Origin: Pelodera strongyloides
Lineage: Eukaryota > Nematoda > Chromadorea > Rhabditida > Rhabditidae
Assembly: GCA_036852015.1 (NCBI GenBank)
Contig: JAANDG010000015.1
Span: forward strand, 558,001 to 622,000
Reading direction: 5' to 3'
DNA: 64,000 nucleotides
Within the stretch, counting starts at the first letter, position 1; each line of letters begins with the position of its first letter. The notes beneath the pieces were generated by a model. That model made no database searches. It was not told the DNA's origin and worked only from the letters and a program-made list of their open reading frames with translations. Position numbers and translations under genes: made by a program. This document shows, piece by piece, positions 25,000 to 37,309 of the stretch.

Positions 25000-26950
25000 A
25001 TGACTGAATTCGAGTGTTGTGGAGAATCTTTTAATACCAAGGTCCCGGAAACAATCGAATACCATCGTACTTTCTTTGTTAATGGATCCGTCTGGCTGTT
25101 TACCAAAAAATGTAAGTTTTGTTTAGTATTACCATTTTGTATGTATGACCGTGTTCTGTATATATTTTCGAAATATGACGCGGTGTGAAGCGCGGGGTCT
25201 TAGGGTTCTCTTTGGTTGACGTTCTTTTTTGTATTGATTGTTAACCAATAACCCGTTATTATGTTTACGTGCCTATCAGTCGCCATTCTGCTGGATGTTT
25301 TACCCTTCGGGTATTTAGATCACGCCCAAGAGTCCGTAAATTGGGGCCACCGTGTGCATTGCAAAGGAGGATATGCGGTAGAGTTCAATGTTGCCGACAA
25401 GACCTGGTCCGAAGCCGTAGAGGTAGGATATTGTTCATTGTAAAACTGACGAGGTCTGGCAATTCGACTCGCGAACTATTAAACCTAGAAAATTTTTAAT
25501 CGGTCTGGATTGTCAGGAGATTAATACTAGATTTAGAATAGCCTATAAATTGAAAGCAAAAATTCTCACCTATGACTTTAGGTTCCGGCACTGTGCACTG
25601 ACGAAGTGTGTGACGAAGTATTCTTCGTCGCCGATAACCATGTGTATATTCTGTTGATCAATTCGCATGGAAGTTTCAATCCGCGTTCACTCCATAAATG
25701 GTGTGCAACTGACAAGAAGTGGATCCAAGCAGAACTGAATGCAAGTTCGCAAAATATATAGATATCCGAATTTTGAACCATTTTTTTCCGGGATTGTGAG
25801 TAACAATATAAATTGAGGATGATGTCGAACAATAGTAGATTTATACATGCGAACACATTAATGATTTTTTCTTAAAAGGAATAAAAATTCAGGTGGATGC
25901 TGACTGTCGTGAGTCTTGCGAGGACAATCGTACAGTCTCTGTGGGTGTAGCTGATACACTTCCTTCCGCCTCTTCAGTCCATGTTATTTCTATCGTCGAA
26001 GATAACATTGTCGTTCACAAACTCGATCTTCAGTCTGGAAATCTTACCAAGGCTTTTAACGTTTCCCATGATGCCATGCTTATTCCGGTAGGTTGTCATT
26101 TGCTGATGAAGAGAACAAAGAGCGCATTCAGTCATTTGTCGTACGTGTCGTTAAACTGTAGATGTGCTTTGTCCGTAAAGTTTCAATAAACGTTCGCATT
26201 GCAGCGCGGTCGCCCTGTTGGTGCTGTGGAGAAGGACAACACTCTCTCTTTCTACTATGGTGTGCATGGATGTGGGTTCAGATGGGAACCCAGCAGAATT
26301 GTGCAAATAGACCTTGGAACCACAGAAGCGCACGAGAAAGAGGTTTTTACTATTTTTGAAACATTTGCTTCCGGAGCGGAGTATTCGTTAATAGACCTTG
26401 TCACGTGTAAGTAAAACCGTTAATTACCTGCTTTCTAGGCGACAGGAGAGCCGCCTAAGTGGGGATTCATCGGACCCAGAGAACACTTCCTCACCAGCAC
26501 TGGAGATTGGGTGATGTGTGGAGGTAAGCACCAATAGGAGAACAAACATAATCTTCATTACAAACATATGCATATATTTTGTCAGTGCTATGACAATCTA
26601 TGATTACGACATTTGCATTTATTTGAATGCATTTACAGGAAGTGTGCAGCAGGGAATGTGCGGCAGTCAAGCTTCATCCGATCTGTACTCTGTGAATTTG
26701 GGAAGTTTGGAGTGGAAAAAGGCTGGAAACGGGGCTCAGGTGAGTTTTCCAGTGGTAGGCGGCCGCTGAATATAGAGAACACAGCCAAATATGTCCAATA
26801 CATATCAAACAATCCATTTTTCTTGTATATGTAAACCCATTTCAGATTCCTGAAGATTGCCTTGGTGAATCACTGACAGCCGCTTTCGACCAATCCAGCC
26901 AAACTCTCTACATCGTTTGCAATAAGTGTGTCAAATCTGTTAAATTATAA
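25000..26950 (+). CDS. Kelch-like beta-propeller protein
   Basis: I do not recognise a named gene. Eight exons, about 25000-25111, 25319-25422, 25582-25740, 25893-26087, 26205-26342, 26439-26523, 26639-26739 and 26846-26950, encode about 330 residues with no signal peptide. Repeated units ending in a Trp-containing strand (FNVADKTWSEAVEVP, WCATDKKWIQAELN, DLYSVNLGSLEWKKAGNG), separated by hydrophobic strand runs (VYILLINSHG, VHVISIVEDNIVVHKLDL, TLYIVCNKCVKSV), resemble kelch or galactose-oxidase-like propeller blades. The intron after 25740 starts with GC rather than GT (AAT then GCAAGT) and rejoins in frame at 25893. AATAAA at 27083-27088 is a plausible poly(A) signal. The exon chain is well supported. 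The propeller fold is inference, and an intracellular adaptor or scaffold role would be typical of kelch proteins. Confidence 0.8.
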
Positions 26951-28233
26951 TTCAACACAAGCTTACAAGTATTGATCTGTTTCGTGTACAAATATTCCTT
27001 TAATTATGTGTTATGGCTTCTTCTTAATGTTGGCTTTTATGATTTGTGATCTAAACTCGTTTATGGGTTAATGGTGTAAGTTAATAAAGTTATATACTCA
27101 ATGAGTATTATGCACAAAGCTGAATATTTTACCGGCAACTTGAAATAGTTTAGAGAAATATGTCCCATGCTTGACGACGGTGGGAAAGTCAGCGTTCACA
27201 AGCAGTTTATCAGCATATTTGCAAATTGGTATCAGAGACAACAAACAAATACAAAAAAGCTGGAGTTTTCACGAAATATTTTTTGTATAGGTATAGGTTT
27301 TTTGTATACGAAATAGGAGTTGTATAGGTTTGTTAGACGTGCATCCCGCATCCTAGGCCATGGTTAAACATCTCATGCACGCGTTGAGGAAAGCGCAGAG
27401 CCTCGGGCAACAGCAACATCCACAACATTCATCCGCATAGCCGTCTTCACGTGGTCTACAATAAGGTGTTTGATCCGAAATAAAAAAAAATTACAGAAGC
27501 TTATACGCATAATTTGATTGTTGAGTAAATTTAACAAATCAAAATGCCCCACGGGTTGGGTTGCGTCTGGACTCTTCTGGGACCCGGCTGTGTCTGATTG
27601 TAATTGACCGTGTAACTCTTCGGAGCCTAAAACTAGCAGTGTATTGAATTTATGACGCTACATAGTTTTGATTGGTTATTTTGCACTGGTTTTAACAAAT
27701 ATTAGTTACCGTAGACTCTTGTCTCATGTTATTCGGCGCACCACTCATCGTCATGAACTAGGCGAAACTGAAAGCAAAACTTTATTGGCAATTGCAACAA
27801 CAGAATTTCAGAATCAACAAAATTTCTAGACGAAAGTAGAACATAATAGGCCGCTTCGCCCAATGAAGGTTCTATCCAACAATGTGGACTTTTTGTGGAA
27901 CAATGTGGAAACATTTTGGCCCAATTTCGGGCAAACAGAACAGTAACCATGGTCATGCTATAGAAATGCCATTTTCTATAATATTCCGCTTTATTTCCCA
28001 CTGGTGTGTATTTGGTCATTTAAAATCTCTTTCGAACAATCTATTCCACATGGGTGAAAACTTCCTTTCCAGGAAAACACAATGTACCGTAATAATTTAT
28101 AGCTATTTTTTTCGAACAACTATTCTGTAATCTGTACGATTAAATATCGCAGATTTTTGAGAAGAGACAAGATTTCACAGAGGTCATAACTTTTATTCGA
28201 AGGGCGAGCTGGAAAAAAAATAAAAAATAGGAA
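26951..28233. other. Intergenic; 3' flank shared with 36.7-37.3 kb
   Basis: No gene seen. Parts of 27160-28090 are diverged copies of 36720-37250, for example the segments holding GCAACAGCAACATCCACAAC here and GCAACAGCAACAGCCACAAC there. This marks the edge of a duplicated block that includes the adjacent lectin gene. Confidence 0.6.
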
Positions 28234-28359
28234 TTAATTTCTAGCAGGTTTCTTGCAGACACCAGCTCGTATTCGGTCACAGGTAAAATCGTTCCATTTT
28301 TGGTGGTAATCTCCCAGCGGATAATTTGTGCTCGGATCGGCGAAAGTCTGAAGTAAACA

Positions 28360-28443
<84 letters not shown>

Positions 28444-30443
28444 TACTTGGTGAAGTGTATTGATGTACACTGATAGTTGCAGTATGTTGATATCTATGAA
28501 TATATTATATTAACTAACTGTTGACATATATTAATATATTGAGATAGTATATACCCATAGTATAGTATAGGTAGCTGATGTAATAAATTATTATTATTAT
28601 TATTTCCAATGGGAAATTTCAAAACGGTTGTAATCACCTCGACGCAAAGCTCCACTCCGTTCTTATTGTTTGGTTCGCCCTCTGCCCAGTGGGAATAGTC
28701 GAATGCTGTTCCATCTAAAGAAGTAAGCTCTAAAGGCATCTAAAGGCATAAAGTAAGCTGGCGGCTAGCTAAAAAAAAGACTGAATATTTACCTGTCCAC
28801 TCAAACACGTCGTTGTTATTTCTCAGTCCAATGTAAACCATACCAAAATCATCGATGGTAATCCCAGCCATTCCGAACGCTGAAAACATAGTGAAGTATT
28901 CATTCCTGTTCAATCCTGTTATCATAATTGTTAGTTGATATGCATACCTAAATACGTATTCATGGGCAACAAAATACTAACTGTTAACAAATGTGTTCTC
29001 TGCATCTGTGTGGATTGAAGTTAGATGAGCACTCATTGCCTGGCACTTACTTTCACCATCTTGCATTGTGTTTAAACCAAGGATCACCTATAGGAAAAAG
29101 TAGTATAACTATGATAGATGAGTTCTAATCAGTTATACTAAGCCTTCTCCAAGAGTGTTTCACCTTATAACAGGAATTGCTACTTTCGAGCCAGGCCCAT
29201 CCGCTTTCACAAGGAGGAACGGAGTTCTGCAAAGAAAAACATAATAAACGATACTGGTGATAGTTTTAAATGCAGCCTAATGCAGCCTAATGCATTTAAT
29301 TTATTAGATGATAGGATTTAACCGGACAGCATACGTTGTTCAGCGGGGACATGCAGGTGAATCCCAATGCAGACATACAATCAGCCGAATACCATTTCCC
29401 ATCAGATTTGTTCAAAGAAAGGCACTGGTTGCTCACATCGGGCTGACCTTTAAAATAAAACAGAAGTAGTATTTTAATATAGGGCATATGTTGTTCGCTC
29501 GATTCCGAATATATTATGCTTATTAATGTTTTTATCAGGCGAGAACATCCTTCAGTTATATCTAATTAGCAAAACTTACTGTTTCCCCATCTTGAATACG
29601 CGAACGGTGTCCCATCCAACCAACTGTATCTTCCATTTTGTTCAACATCGGTGGCACCGAGCCAGGAAGCCGCTGTTCTGCTAACACCCTTAAATTAAAT
29701 TACCTAGCACCATGTATTCAGTGATTTAAGTTTGGTCTATTCTTCCATCAAAAAAATGCTATCATGAACAACGCCACTATTGAAAATGTATAGAGAATAG
29801 TTATACTCATTACAAAACTTATTTTGCATAAAAGCCGACACCTCACCTCTCCCTGCGTATTTTCCCATATTTGCGTGGCTTCAAAAAGATTACTTATTGA
29901 AGCAAGTTGACCACCGAAACTAAACACGCGATACTGGTTTTGCTTTTTTTATTTACTTGGTCTTTTATTACACTTATTTTTCCATTAAATGGCTTCGTCC
30001 ATAATAAAGGGTAAGTACCAATGACAAAGATTACATGCCTTTGACAGAATATGTCTGCATCAACAAATGGCTTCGGCACATCGAAGTAATAATAACAGTA
30101 AGGACGTGAGCTGCTATTCTGAGAGCTGGAAGGGCAGAATGACTGCACGCCTAAACATCGGATCCAATCTATAGGGATACGTAAAGTACCTCAACTTAGT
30201 GCAAAACATTGCCGTCTTAGGGTTGCCTTTGATTATGTACTTTGAATGTAATCAATAAATTTTTATTATAACTGAGTTTTTCTGCCACACAACTCTTTCT
30301 TATACATCTGTTTCTTACAAGATTTTGGTATATACAGACAATACTGCAACAGGTAACAAAACGTTCGGCACTGCTACTTGGACCAATAAACAGTGAAAAT
30401 AAACTGACACCAGAAGTGTAGCTAGGAAGTAGACTCTCCACAT
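28234..30443 (-). CDS. Secreted two-domain C-type lectin (copy 1)
   Basis: A secreted protein with two tandem C-type lectin domains, like the large nematode clec families often linked to gut or immune defence. Exons run from the signal peptide (MWRVYFLATLLVS) to KKPARN with the stop at 28234-28236. Domain 1: FCPSSSQN, CYYYFDVPKPFVDADIFCQR, WLGATDVEQNGRYSWLDGT, RWGNSQPDVSNQCL, KWYSADC, FTC. Domain 2: CESGWAWLESSNSCYK, SAHLTSIHTDAENTFVN, MVYIGLRNNNDVFEWTG, WAEGEPNNKNGVELCVEV, KWNDFTC, VCKKP. Domain 2 keeps both EPN and WND, the calcium/mannose-type binding triads. Domain 1 has QPD but WYS in place of WND. The intron after the CFCQR-type exon opens with GC (AAAG then GCATGT) where the two sister genes have GT. 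It is most similar to copy 3 (37310-39341). A TA microsatellite lies in its last intron. Confidence 0.88.
28362..28442. repeat. (TA)n microsatellite, ~80 bp
   Basis: About 40 uninterrupted TA dinucleotides in the last intron of lectin copy 1. A run of ATT triplets lies about 150 bp further along the plus strand. Confidence 0.95.
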
Positions 30444-31505
30444 GCTGCTGGCGAATGCTACGATGCGATTTGTCCTAAACGACATTTATAGTGAGTTAAC
30501 GGATTACAGTGCTTATAGGCTCATGGTACTTAAAGGAAAATGATGATATGTCATAGAAATAGGGAAGTAAACCGGATTTGCTTATCAGGTAATTTGTTGG
30601 TATTTTTTGCTAGAACGTCTTTAGTCTGTTGCCGGTATTCAGGCGCACTGATAGTACGGAATAGCTGTGATATACAGTAGAACAGTAGAATCTGGACTTG
30701 ATGCAGAGAGAACTATTAATAACATTGTTTTCAGAAGAGAAACGACAAATCATCCAGAAGGTTCGCAGGCCCACACAACTATTTGAAATCACTTTCCCTA
30801 AACAGTAAGAGCTTTCTACAACTGCAGCACAATGAACTATTTGATCTCTTGTGTACTGGGGAAAAAAAGAGAAAGGCTGTTTCTTCCTTGCATTTTCTGT
30901 TTAAGTACATCATATACCTTAGTTCGTAGAAGAAAAATAATTGTTTCTTTAGTTCCCATAAGAGAAAGAACAACCCTAAACCGCACATTAAGGCTAACAT
31001 CCTGCCTTGAAACAATGCGTGAACCCACATGGGGTGCTTTATTGCTCTCCATGAAGCAACTGTATTGGCTTGGAAAACTTTGGCTTTCTAGTGACCATCA
31101 AGCACGTTGTCCAGGTTGGTTCCACAGTTAGTGGCACAAACACGAAATTTGAACGACATTCGGTATTTAGCACTGTATTTACATGTTATTCCAGAATAGA
31201 TGCATCTTCTGCAAACTTCGTAAATTTTATTTTGTGCTTTACGGGTATAAGTTGACGTGCTTATGCACACGGGTATAAGTTGACGTGTGTATGGTTAATA
31301 AGCCCTAGAGGCCATTGACATAACTGGTGGAAAATAAATATACTATGTGGCAAAAAAAGGTGGGAGGGAAGTATATGGAATCGAAAATGTGTGTCAGAAT
31401 GTTATAGTTTGAGCTAGTTATTGTACTGATTTATCAAAACATCAACAATATAAGGTCCAAATCCGTTGCACCATTTTTTCACATCTGCTTCTATTTTTGT
31501 TTCAG
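30444..31505. other. Region between lectin copy 1 and lectin relic
   Basis: No gene supported. It presumably contains the copy 1 promoter. Segments around 31160-31290 resemble 32650-32770 upstream of lectin copy 2 (shared GTATTTAG and TTTTATTTT blocks and a GTTGATGTG-like end), consistent with duplicated lectin upstream DNA. Confidence 0.45.
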
Positions 31506-31947
31506 AGTTCAGCACCACGGTTTGACCCTCTATCCCGAACCAATGGTTTATGTCGGAATCAAAAGGAACCAAAATGGCTACTTTGAGTGGACAGGTAAAT
31601 AAGAATATTCAGACGTCATGTCTATTTTTTGATCGAAGGCATTGAAGGATTTTTAAACAATAACCTATTTTTAGATGGATCGCCCGTTGACTACCAAAAC
31701 TGGGTGCGATGTGAACCTAAAATGCACATGGAGAAGAAATGTGTGTCGAGGTACCCAACAACCAAGCTAACATCTTTGGTAGCACTTGATTATAATTTCT
31801 ATCCATACCAATGTGGTCACAAGATAATAAATCTCCCCTACCTTCAGATTAAATCAAGTGCCGGGAAAATACGAGAATGAAGGGAACGATTGTGAGTGTG
31901 ATATCATAATGCGCGCGGCTGACTGCAAGAAACAAGCTAATAATTAA
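31506..31947 (+). pseudogene. C-type lectin relic (second domain only)
   Basis: Three lectin-like exons remain. The first ends MVYVGIKRNQNGYFEWTG with a proper GT donor, the second begins DGSPVDYQNW after an ATTTTTAG acceptor, and the last ends RAADCKKQANN followed by TAA at 31945-31947. They match the second domain of the neighbouring genes. The key residues have decayed: EPN is EPK, the Trp of WND is Gly (EGNDCECD), and the usual VCKK is DCKK. I find no signal peptide, first domain or start of the second domain upstream. Either this is a truncated pseudogene or its missing exons have diverged beyond recognition. Confidence 0.72.
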
Positions 31948-33844
31948 TTATCACGAATTTTAGCAAAAGTGTGCGTCAAATAAATGCTGAAGCAGCTCTG
32001 AACTATACACCACCACAATGTACACCTTGTTCTCCACAACACTACATTGATCATTCATTATTGCATTTAATCTGTTTTGTAACCGTTATACAAAAAAAAG
32101 GAAATGGTCATGAATAGTCATAGTGTAAAAACAGTGTTTATTACGGTAGGAGCGGCGCTTCGTTCTATTGGCGGAACCTTATCAGACTCGCCCTGCACGT
32201 GAATTTATTCCCCCTGTGCAGATATGTTGAATATCATTCTGCTGATCAGTTGCTCTAAACACACGGCAGTTTGAAATTGCCCCACCTTTGTGAATATGCA
32301 AGTAAAATAATAGTTATGCTGATTGAATATACTTGCAACGTGTCGAACAAAAAAATGTTCTTTAAGTACGTTCTATTCTTATGAGGTTCGGTTGTGAGGT
32401 TCATATAAGAAATGGAGAGGAACCAACGTACCTATACAAAACAAACTAAGTTTCCATCCCAATTACCTTATTACAGTGATATTTCTGCTGGATTCTTTGT
32501 TGAAGCTTGAGTCGTTTGTGCATAGTCGAAGGAAGGAAGGCTAAAATTCTCGCAAAGAAACATTTGCCTGGCAAGCGAGGGTTCTGACTCAATGCGGAGT
32601 AAATCTTTGTGCAAAATCACATTCGTTGGCGTGGTAAACATGCCAATTAAACATCATTCAGTATTTAGTGATGTATGTGCATCCAATTCCATATTAGCAC
32701 CTCTAGTGATAGCTTTGTATATTTTATTTTAGTACTTTGGGGGTAACTAGTTGATGTGTGTCGTAATCACCATAAATACCTCAATTCACGATAATCTTTT
32801 AATGCCTGTCTCAAGGAACAAATATTATCAACACAGATCAAGAACTTCACTATAATTACCTCAATTCAATATAATCTTTTAATCCCTAAAAAACGTCTCA
32901 AGGAACAAATCTTATCAAAACAGCTCAAGAACAGTGTCTAGTGTATGTCTTTTCCTGCTTTTCCATACTTCTTCCTGAAAGACATTTTAAAGTGATTAAG
33001 GGATTATGGTGTTAAGGGGTTCATAACAAATAACGGAAAAATGATCTGAAATCACAATTAACAGGATTTATTTCGGGATGTTGCAAATTGTTGGTATTTC
33101 TTATGAACAGTACTTTGCTCCGTTAACGGACCTCATGCCTTTTGGTTTGTGACGTCAGTGAGGAGATACCTATACATACTGAGATCTAGTATCTACAGGC
33201 AGAAGTATAATCTGGTGCCGAGCGGCATATTAAATAAGGGTGCGGCGCAGTATTGAGACAGGTATCAAAAACTCAGAAATTTCTCATCAGAATAATCCAT
33301 CACGCTCTTTGGATGCATTTTCACAGTTCCTTTATCAGAATTTAAGTCTCTACAAAATGAGCAATTCCCAGTTCGTCAAAACCTACATGGATATATACTT
33401 CTGTCAAATAACTGAAAATAATTAGATTCTTCTAAAGATATCTGAAGACAGAGGGATCAGGTATCTTAAGATAGAGGGTGAGATCGCAAGTGCAAAGAAC
33501 TTGTCGGACGATACTGATATGAAGTTTCTTCTATCTAGATTATGGTTACTTTACTGAAACGCCGATCAATTTTTATTTAATTTTCCTATGGTTTGGGATA
33601 CACAATTATCTTAAAGTTCGGTTTCCGACAACATCCGTCTCCGTACTGAAAAATCAGCGCATGAGTCGGCCAACCGACCTTAAAACAAATTGTGACTTCC
33701 CGAAGTAAGTCCGGTTTAATTCACTCTCGCTATCAAATATCACCATTTTTTCTTTAGTTACTGTAAATCCTTTAAGCACCATGATCCTTTACTCACTATA
33801 AAATGTCTCTTGGGTCAAGTCTTATCAGAGCAATTTCAATCAGC
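31948..33844. other. Upstream region of lectin copy 2, no gene seen
   Basis: AT-rich DNA with internal near-repeats. One is a block around 32765-32830 containing ATCACCATAAATACCTCAAT, repeated around 32845-32900 as ACTATAATTACCTCAATTCA. Similarity to sequences upstream of copies 1 and 3 (GGATTT plus TTGTTGG-like blocks near 33065-33100) suggests a shared ancestral promoter region. Confidence 0.45.
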
Positions 33845-36031
33845 ATGTTGACGCTCTGCTTCACAGCTATCCTTCTGGTTTCAGGTTATTTTCAAAAGTG
33901 TACTCTTCATCCTAGTAGCATTATGGGACGAAGATTGATTCGACCGTTATTTTGGGTGCATAGTCCAATAAGAATATTACCTAATACCAAGAAATAATAT
34001 CATACAAATAGTAGTTCTAAGCTCTACTAACATGACGGATTTTTAGGTGTGCAGTCATTCTGCCCTACCAGCTCTCAGAATAGCAGCTCACGTCCGTCAT
34101 GTTATTACTATTTAGATTTGCCAAAGACTTTTGCTGATGCAACAGTATTCTGTCAAAGGTACTTAAGTGTTATATATGAAAATGCAGAGGCACATATGAA
34201 ATCTACGTCTGTTGAAATAAGTAAGCCATAACAATGAACATTGCAAAATAGAGAACTGGTTGCTCCTATTCAGTTTCGGTGCTCAACTCGCTTCAATTAC
34301 TAATGCATTCGAAGCCAATCAAGTACGGGAAAATTCTCAAGCACAGGTTAGTTTCGGTTGATTTTAGTGCATTCCGATTTTTTCTAAATCTTGGATTTAC
34401 TTCTTATTGTTAGGCTTGTTATTATTGATAGTACAGGCTTCAAATTATGAACAAATATAAATAAAAATACCATGCGTATTAAGGGTGCTGGCAAAAATGC
34501 CGCGTTCTGGCTTGGTGCCAACGATGTTGGACAAAATGGTCAGTACAGTTGGCTGGATGGGACTCCATTTTCATACGCAAGATGGGGAAACAGTAAGTTA
34601 TGCGAACTAGAGTTGAACATGAATATACTTTACTACGGATTGTGTTCCGCAATAGTATGTACTAATACGCATGCGAACAACATGCCTCCTAAAAACCAGA
34701 TCCATATTATTCATTTTGAAGGCCAGCCCGATTTGAGCAAGCAGTGTCTTTCGATGCACACCACTGATGGTAAATGGTACTCGGCTGATTGCAGTTCAGC
34801 ATTGGGATTCACCTGCATGTCCCCAAACAAGGTAATGGCCGTCCGAGGGTATTTAACTATCATAAAAAAAGCCTTAACTCTGATAGCACATTCGATTCTT
34901 TACAGAACTTCGTTCCTTCTTGTGAAAGCGGTTGGACATGGTTCCAAAGCAGCAGTTCTTGTTATAAGGTGAGAGGTTTAGGATCTGCAAAGCCTGTGCC
35001 ACTTTATTTTGTCCAGCTCTAAAAAAGAAGATAATTTTTTGGATGCCTTCGGAGAAACTTACAAAGGACTGTACAGTACTGGAGCTCCAGAACAAACATA
35101 GGGCGCTAACAATGATGCCTTTTTGTTTGCGTCCAAGAACTAATTTGCACGTGCTTAAAAATTCAGGTGATCCATAATGTGACTTCAATGCAAAATGCCG
35201 AGGCTCTGTGTCAGTCAGTGCATTCTCATCTTACGTCAATTCATGGAGATACGGAGAATAAATTTGTTAACGGTCAGAATTCGTTATCGCGTGTGCTACC
35301 TCTTGCAATTAAGTATATTTTAAATTCCCATACTAACAATGAGCGCTAGGTAGTAGCGAGAGAAGCGAGAGCGCGAAAGCCATGTGTTTTGTATCTCAGA
35401 CCTTGGTAAATTGGGCTCTGCCAGCGTTTTTGGGCTTGGAATTTGATACTACATAGAAACGGAACACGTTTTCTTTGCATTAAAATGGAAGCAGTTTGTT
35501 TTTAGTAGCCCCGACCCTTTTATTCTTTCCTATGGATCTTTCCTATATTTCAGAGATCAGCATGGCGGGGGAGACACTCCCTGCTGTACAAATGGTTTAT
35601 ATTGGGATGAAAAGAAACCAAAATGGCAACTTTGAGTGGACAGGTAACAACATTCCGTTGGGCCTTTTTTCTGCCCAAGAGAACAACTTTGCGAAGCTAG
35701 GTGCAGAAGTTTTAATCAACGACCAAGTTTAGATGGGTCGGCAGTTGACTACTACAACTGGGCGGAAGGTGAACCCAATGATGAGAACGGAGGGGAACTT
35801 TGCGTCGAGGTAATCATCAACAAAACTAACGTCATTCGAGGTCTTGCCTTGACTATCATATGCCTATCTCTAACGGTAATATCAAAAAATTAGTTATTAT
35901 CTTACATTCAGACTTACGCCGATAAGGACACAGAACAATATGTGGAGGGAAACTACGTGCAAAAATGGAACGATTGTCTTTGTGACATTGAGATGCGAGC
36001 TGCAGTCTGCAAGAAACCAGCTGGCAATTAA
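33845..36031 (+). CDS. Secreted two-domain C-type lectin (copy 2)
   Basis: Ten exons: about 33845-33884, 34047-34158, 34274-34346, 34484-34592, 34722-34831, 34906-34969, 35167-35272, 35554-35643, 35733-35819 and 35912-36031. The signal peptide is MLTLCFTAILLVS. Domain 1 has FCPTSSQNSSSRPSCYYYLD, FGAQLASITNAFEANQ, WLGANDVGQNGQYSWLDGT, RWGNSQPDLSKQCLS and KWYSADC. Domain 2 has CESGWTWFQSSSSCYK, HSHLTSIHGDTENKF, MVYIGMKRNQNGNFEWTG, WAEGEPNDENGGELCVEV, KWNDCLC and AVCKKPAGN. Cys spacing fits two folded CTLDs. EPN and WND are intact in domain 2 only; domain 1 has QPD but no WND. The gene is complete with normal splice sites. I used the ATG matching the signal-peptide start of the sister genes, although an in-frame ATG lies 14 codons upstream. 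Confidence 0.92.
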
Positions 36032-37309
36032 TTGAAGCCAAATTGTTTATAATTGTGTATCTACAATTACACTGAACGATATTCAAATTACCCTTTGTAT
36101 ACAAACTCTACATTAAAAATAATTGCACTCATTGCGGTTTACTATGTTTGCTTCATTAGGATTGAAAAGTCGTTTTTTTTTAAATAGCCATATTGTGGAG
36201 CCAAAAATTAATACATTGTGGGAAATAAAGCTAAATAATTTTGAAAGCGACATTTCAAAAATCACTGTGGGGACAAAAGCAAAATGATATATGTAGAAAG
36301 CTTCATTTCTTCATTTCTGTAGCACAACCATAGTTACTCTCCTGTGTTGTATCCGAAATTGGGCTAATTGAATGCCTTCTTCGTTCTATTTGTTTACAAA
36401 TGAAGTTAATGAAGTATGTGTTGAAGTAAGACCAGCCACAGCTCATCCTTTTTCTGGTCAACTGCCGATCCATCTTCTAGCTAGAAGATAGATGCTTCTC
36501 TTGAACATTCCCCAGAAAAAATGGTCAGCGTAAAACCGAAAAATGTGACTTTGAAGCTGTTCGCCGAAGTTGCTGTGGTTCTTCGCCGTTCCCATGTAAA
36601 CATTTGTTAGTACCGTCATGCTTATTGCTAAAAATATCGTATGGTTACTTCGAAACACAACCCCTTTCCATGATCGTTATTTGGTACGCCGTATGCTTCG
36701 GTTTATTTCCATTGTGAAACGGTGAGAAAGGTCAACATTCACAGGCGATTTATCAGCAGTTTTGTAGTAAAACATGTCAATATTGACAAGAAACACAAAG
36801 ACAATCAGTGAGGAAATCTGAAAGTGAATCGTGGCATAGATTCAAAAGTTTTGTATTGCGCATCTCTAGGCCATTCATTAAAGACTCATGCACGAGTTGT
36901 GGAAAGCGCAGAACTTCGGGCAACAGCAACAGCCACAACAGTAATGTGCACAGACGTCTTTGCGAGGTCAAAAAAAAACCTGAACTACAATTCTTGGCCA
37001 TGCAAAAAAATGACGTTTGCTATAAATATTAGCGCTTCCATAATATTCCGTCGATGTCGACTACTGTACGGAAATTTGCTGCGACTGGACCAACAAAGCA
37101 AAATGCCGCATTTTTTACAAATGGGATGCATAAGCCGATGTATAACGTTTTCTGTAAGATTCCGCTCTATTTCCACAGTGGTTTCAATTCTCAATATAGC
37201 TCTTTTGAAAAGTATTCTACCTATGGGAAGAATGACTTCTCAGGAAAACGTAATAATATATGAAACTTTTATTAGACACAAAATTAGGCAAATAAATAAC
37301 TAATAAGAG
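36032..37309. other. Tail-to-tail intergenic region of lectin copies 2 and 3
   Basis: No gene supported. The part 36720-37250 is the diverged duplicate of the 27.2-28.1 kb flank of lectin copy 1. Confidence 0.55.

Noticed and set aside
28234..28470. Frame with a long Tyr-Ile repeat
   Set aside because: The repeat is the translated TA microsatellite in an intron of lectin copy 1. The true exon ends at 28347.
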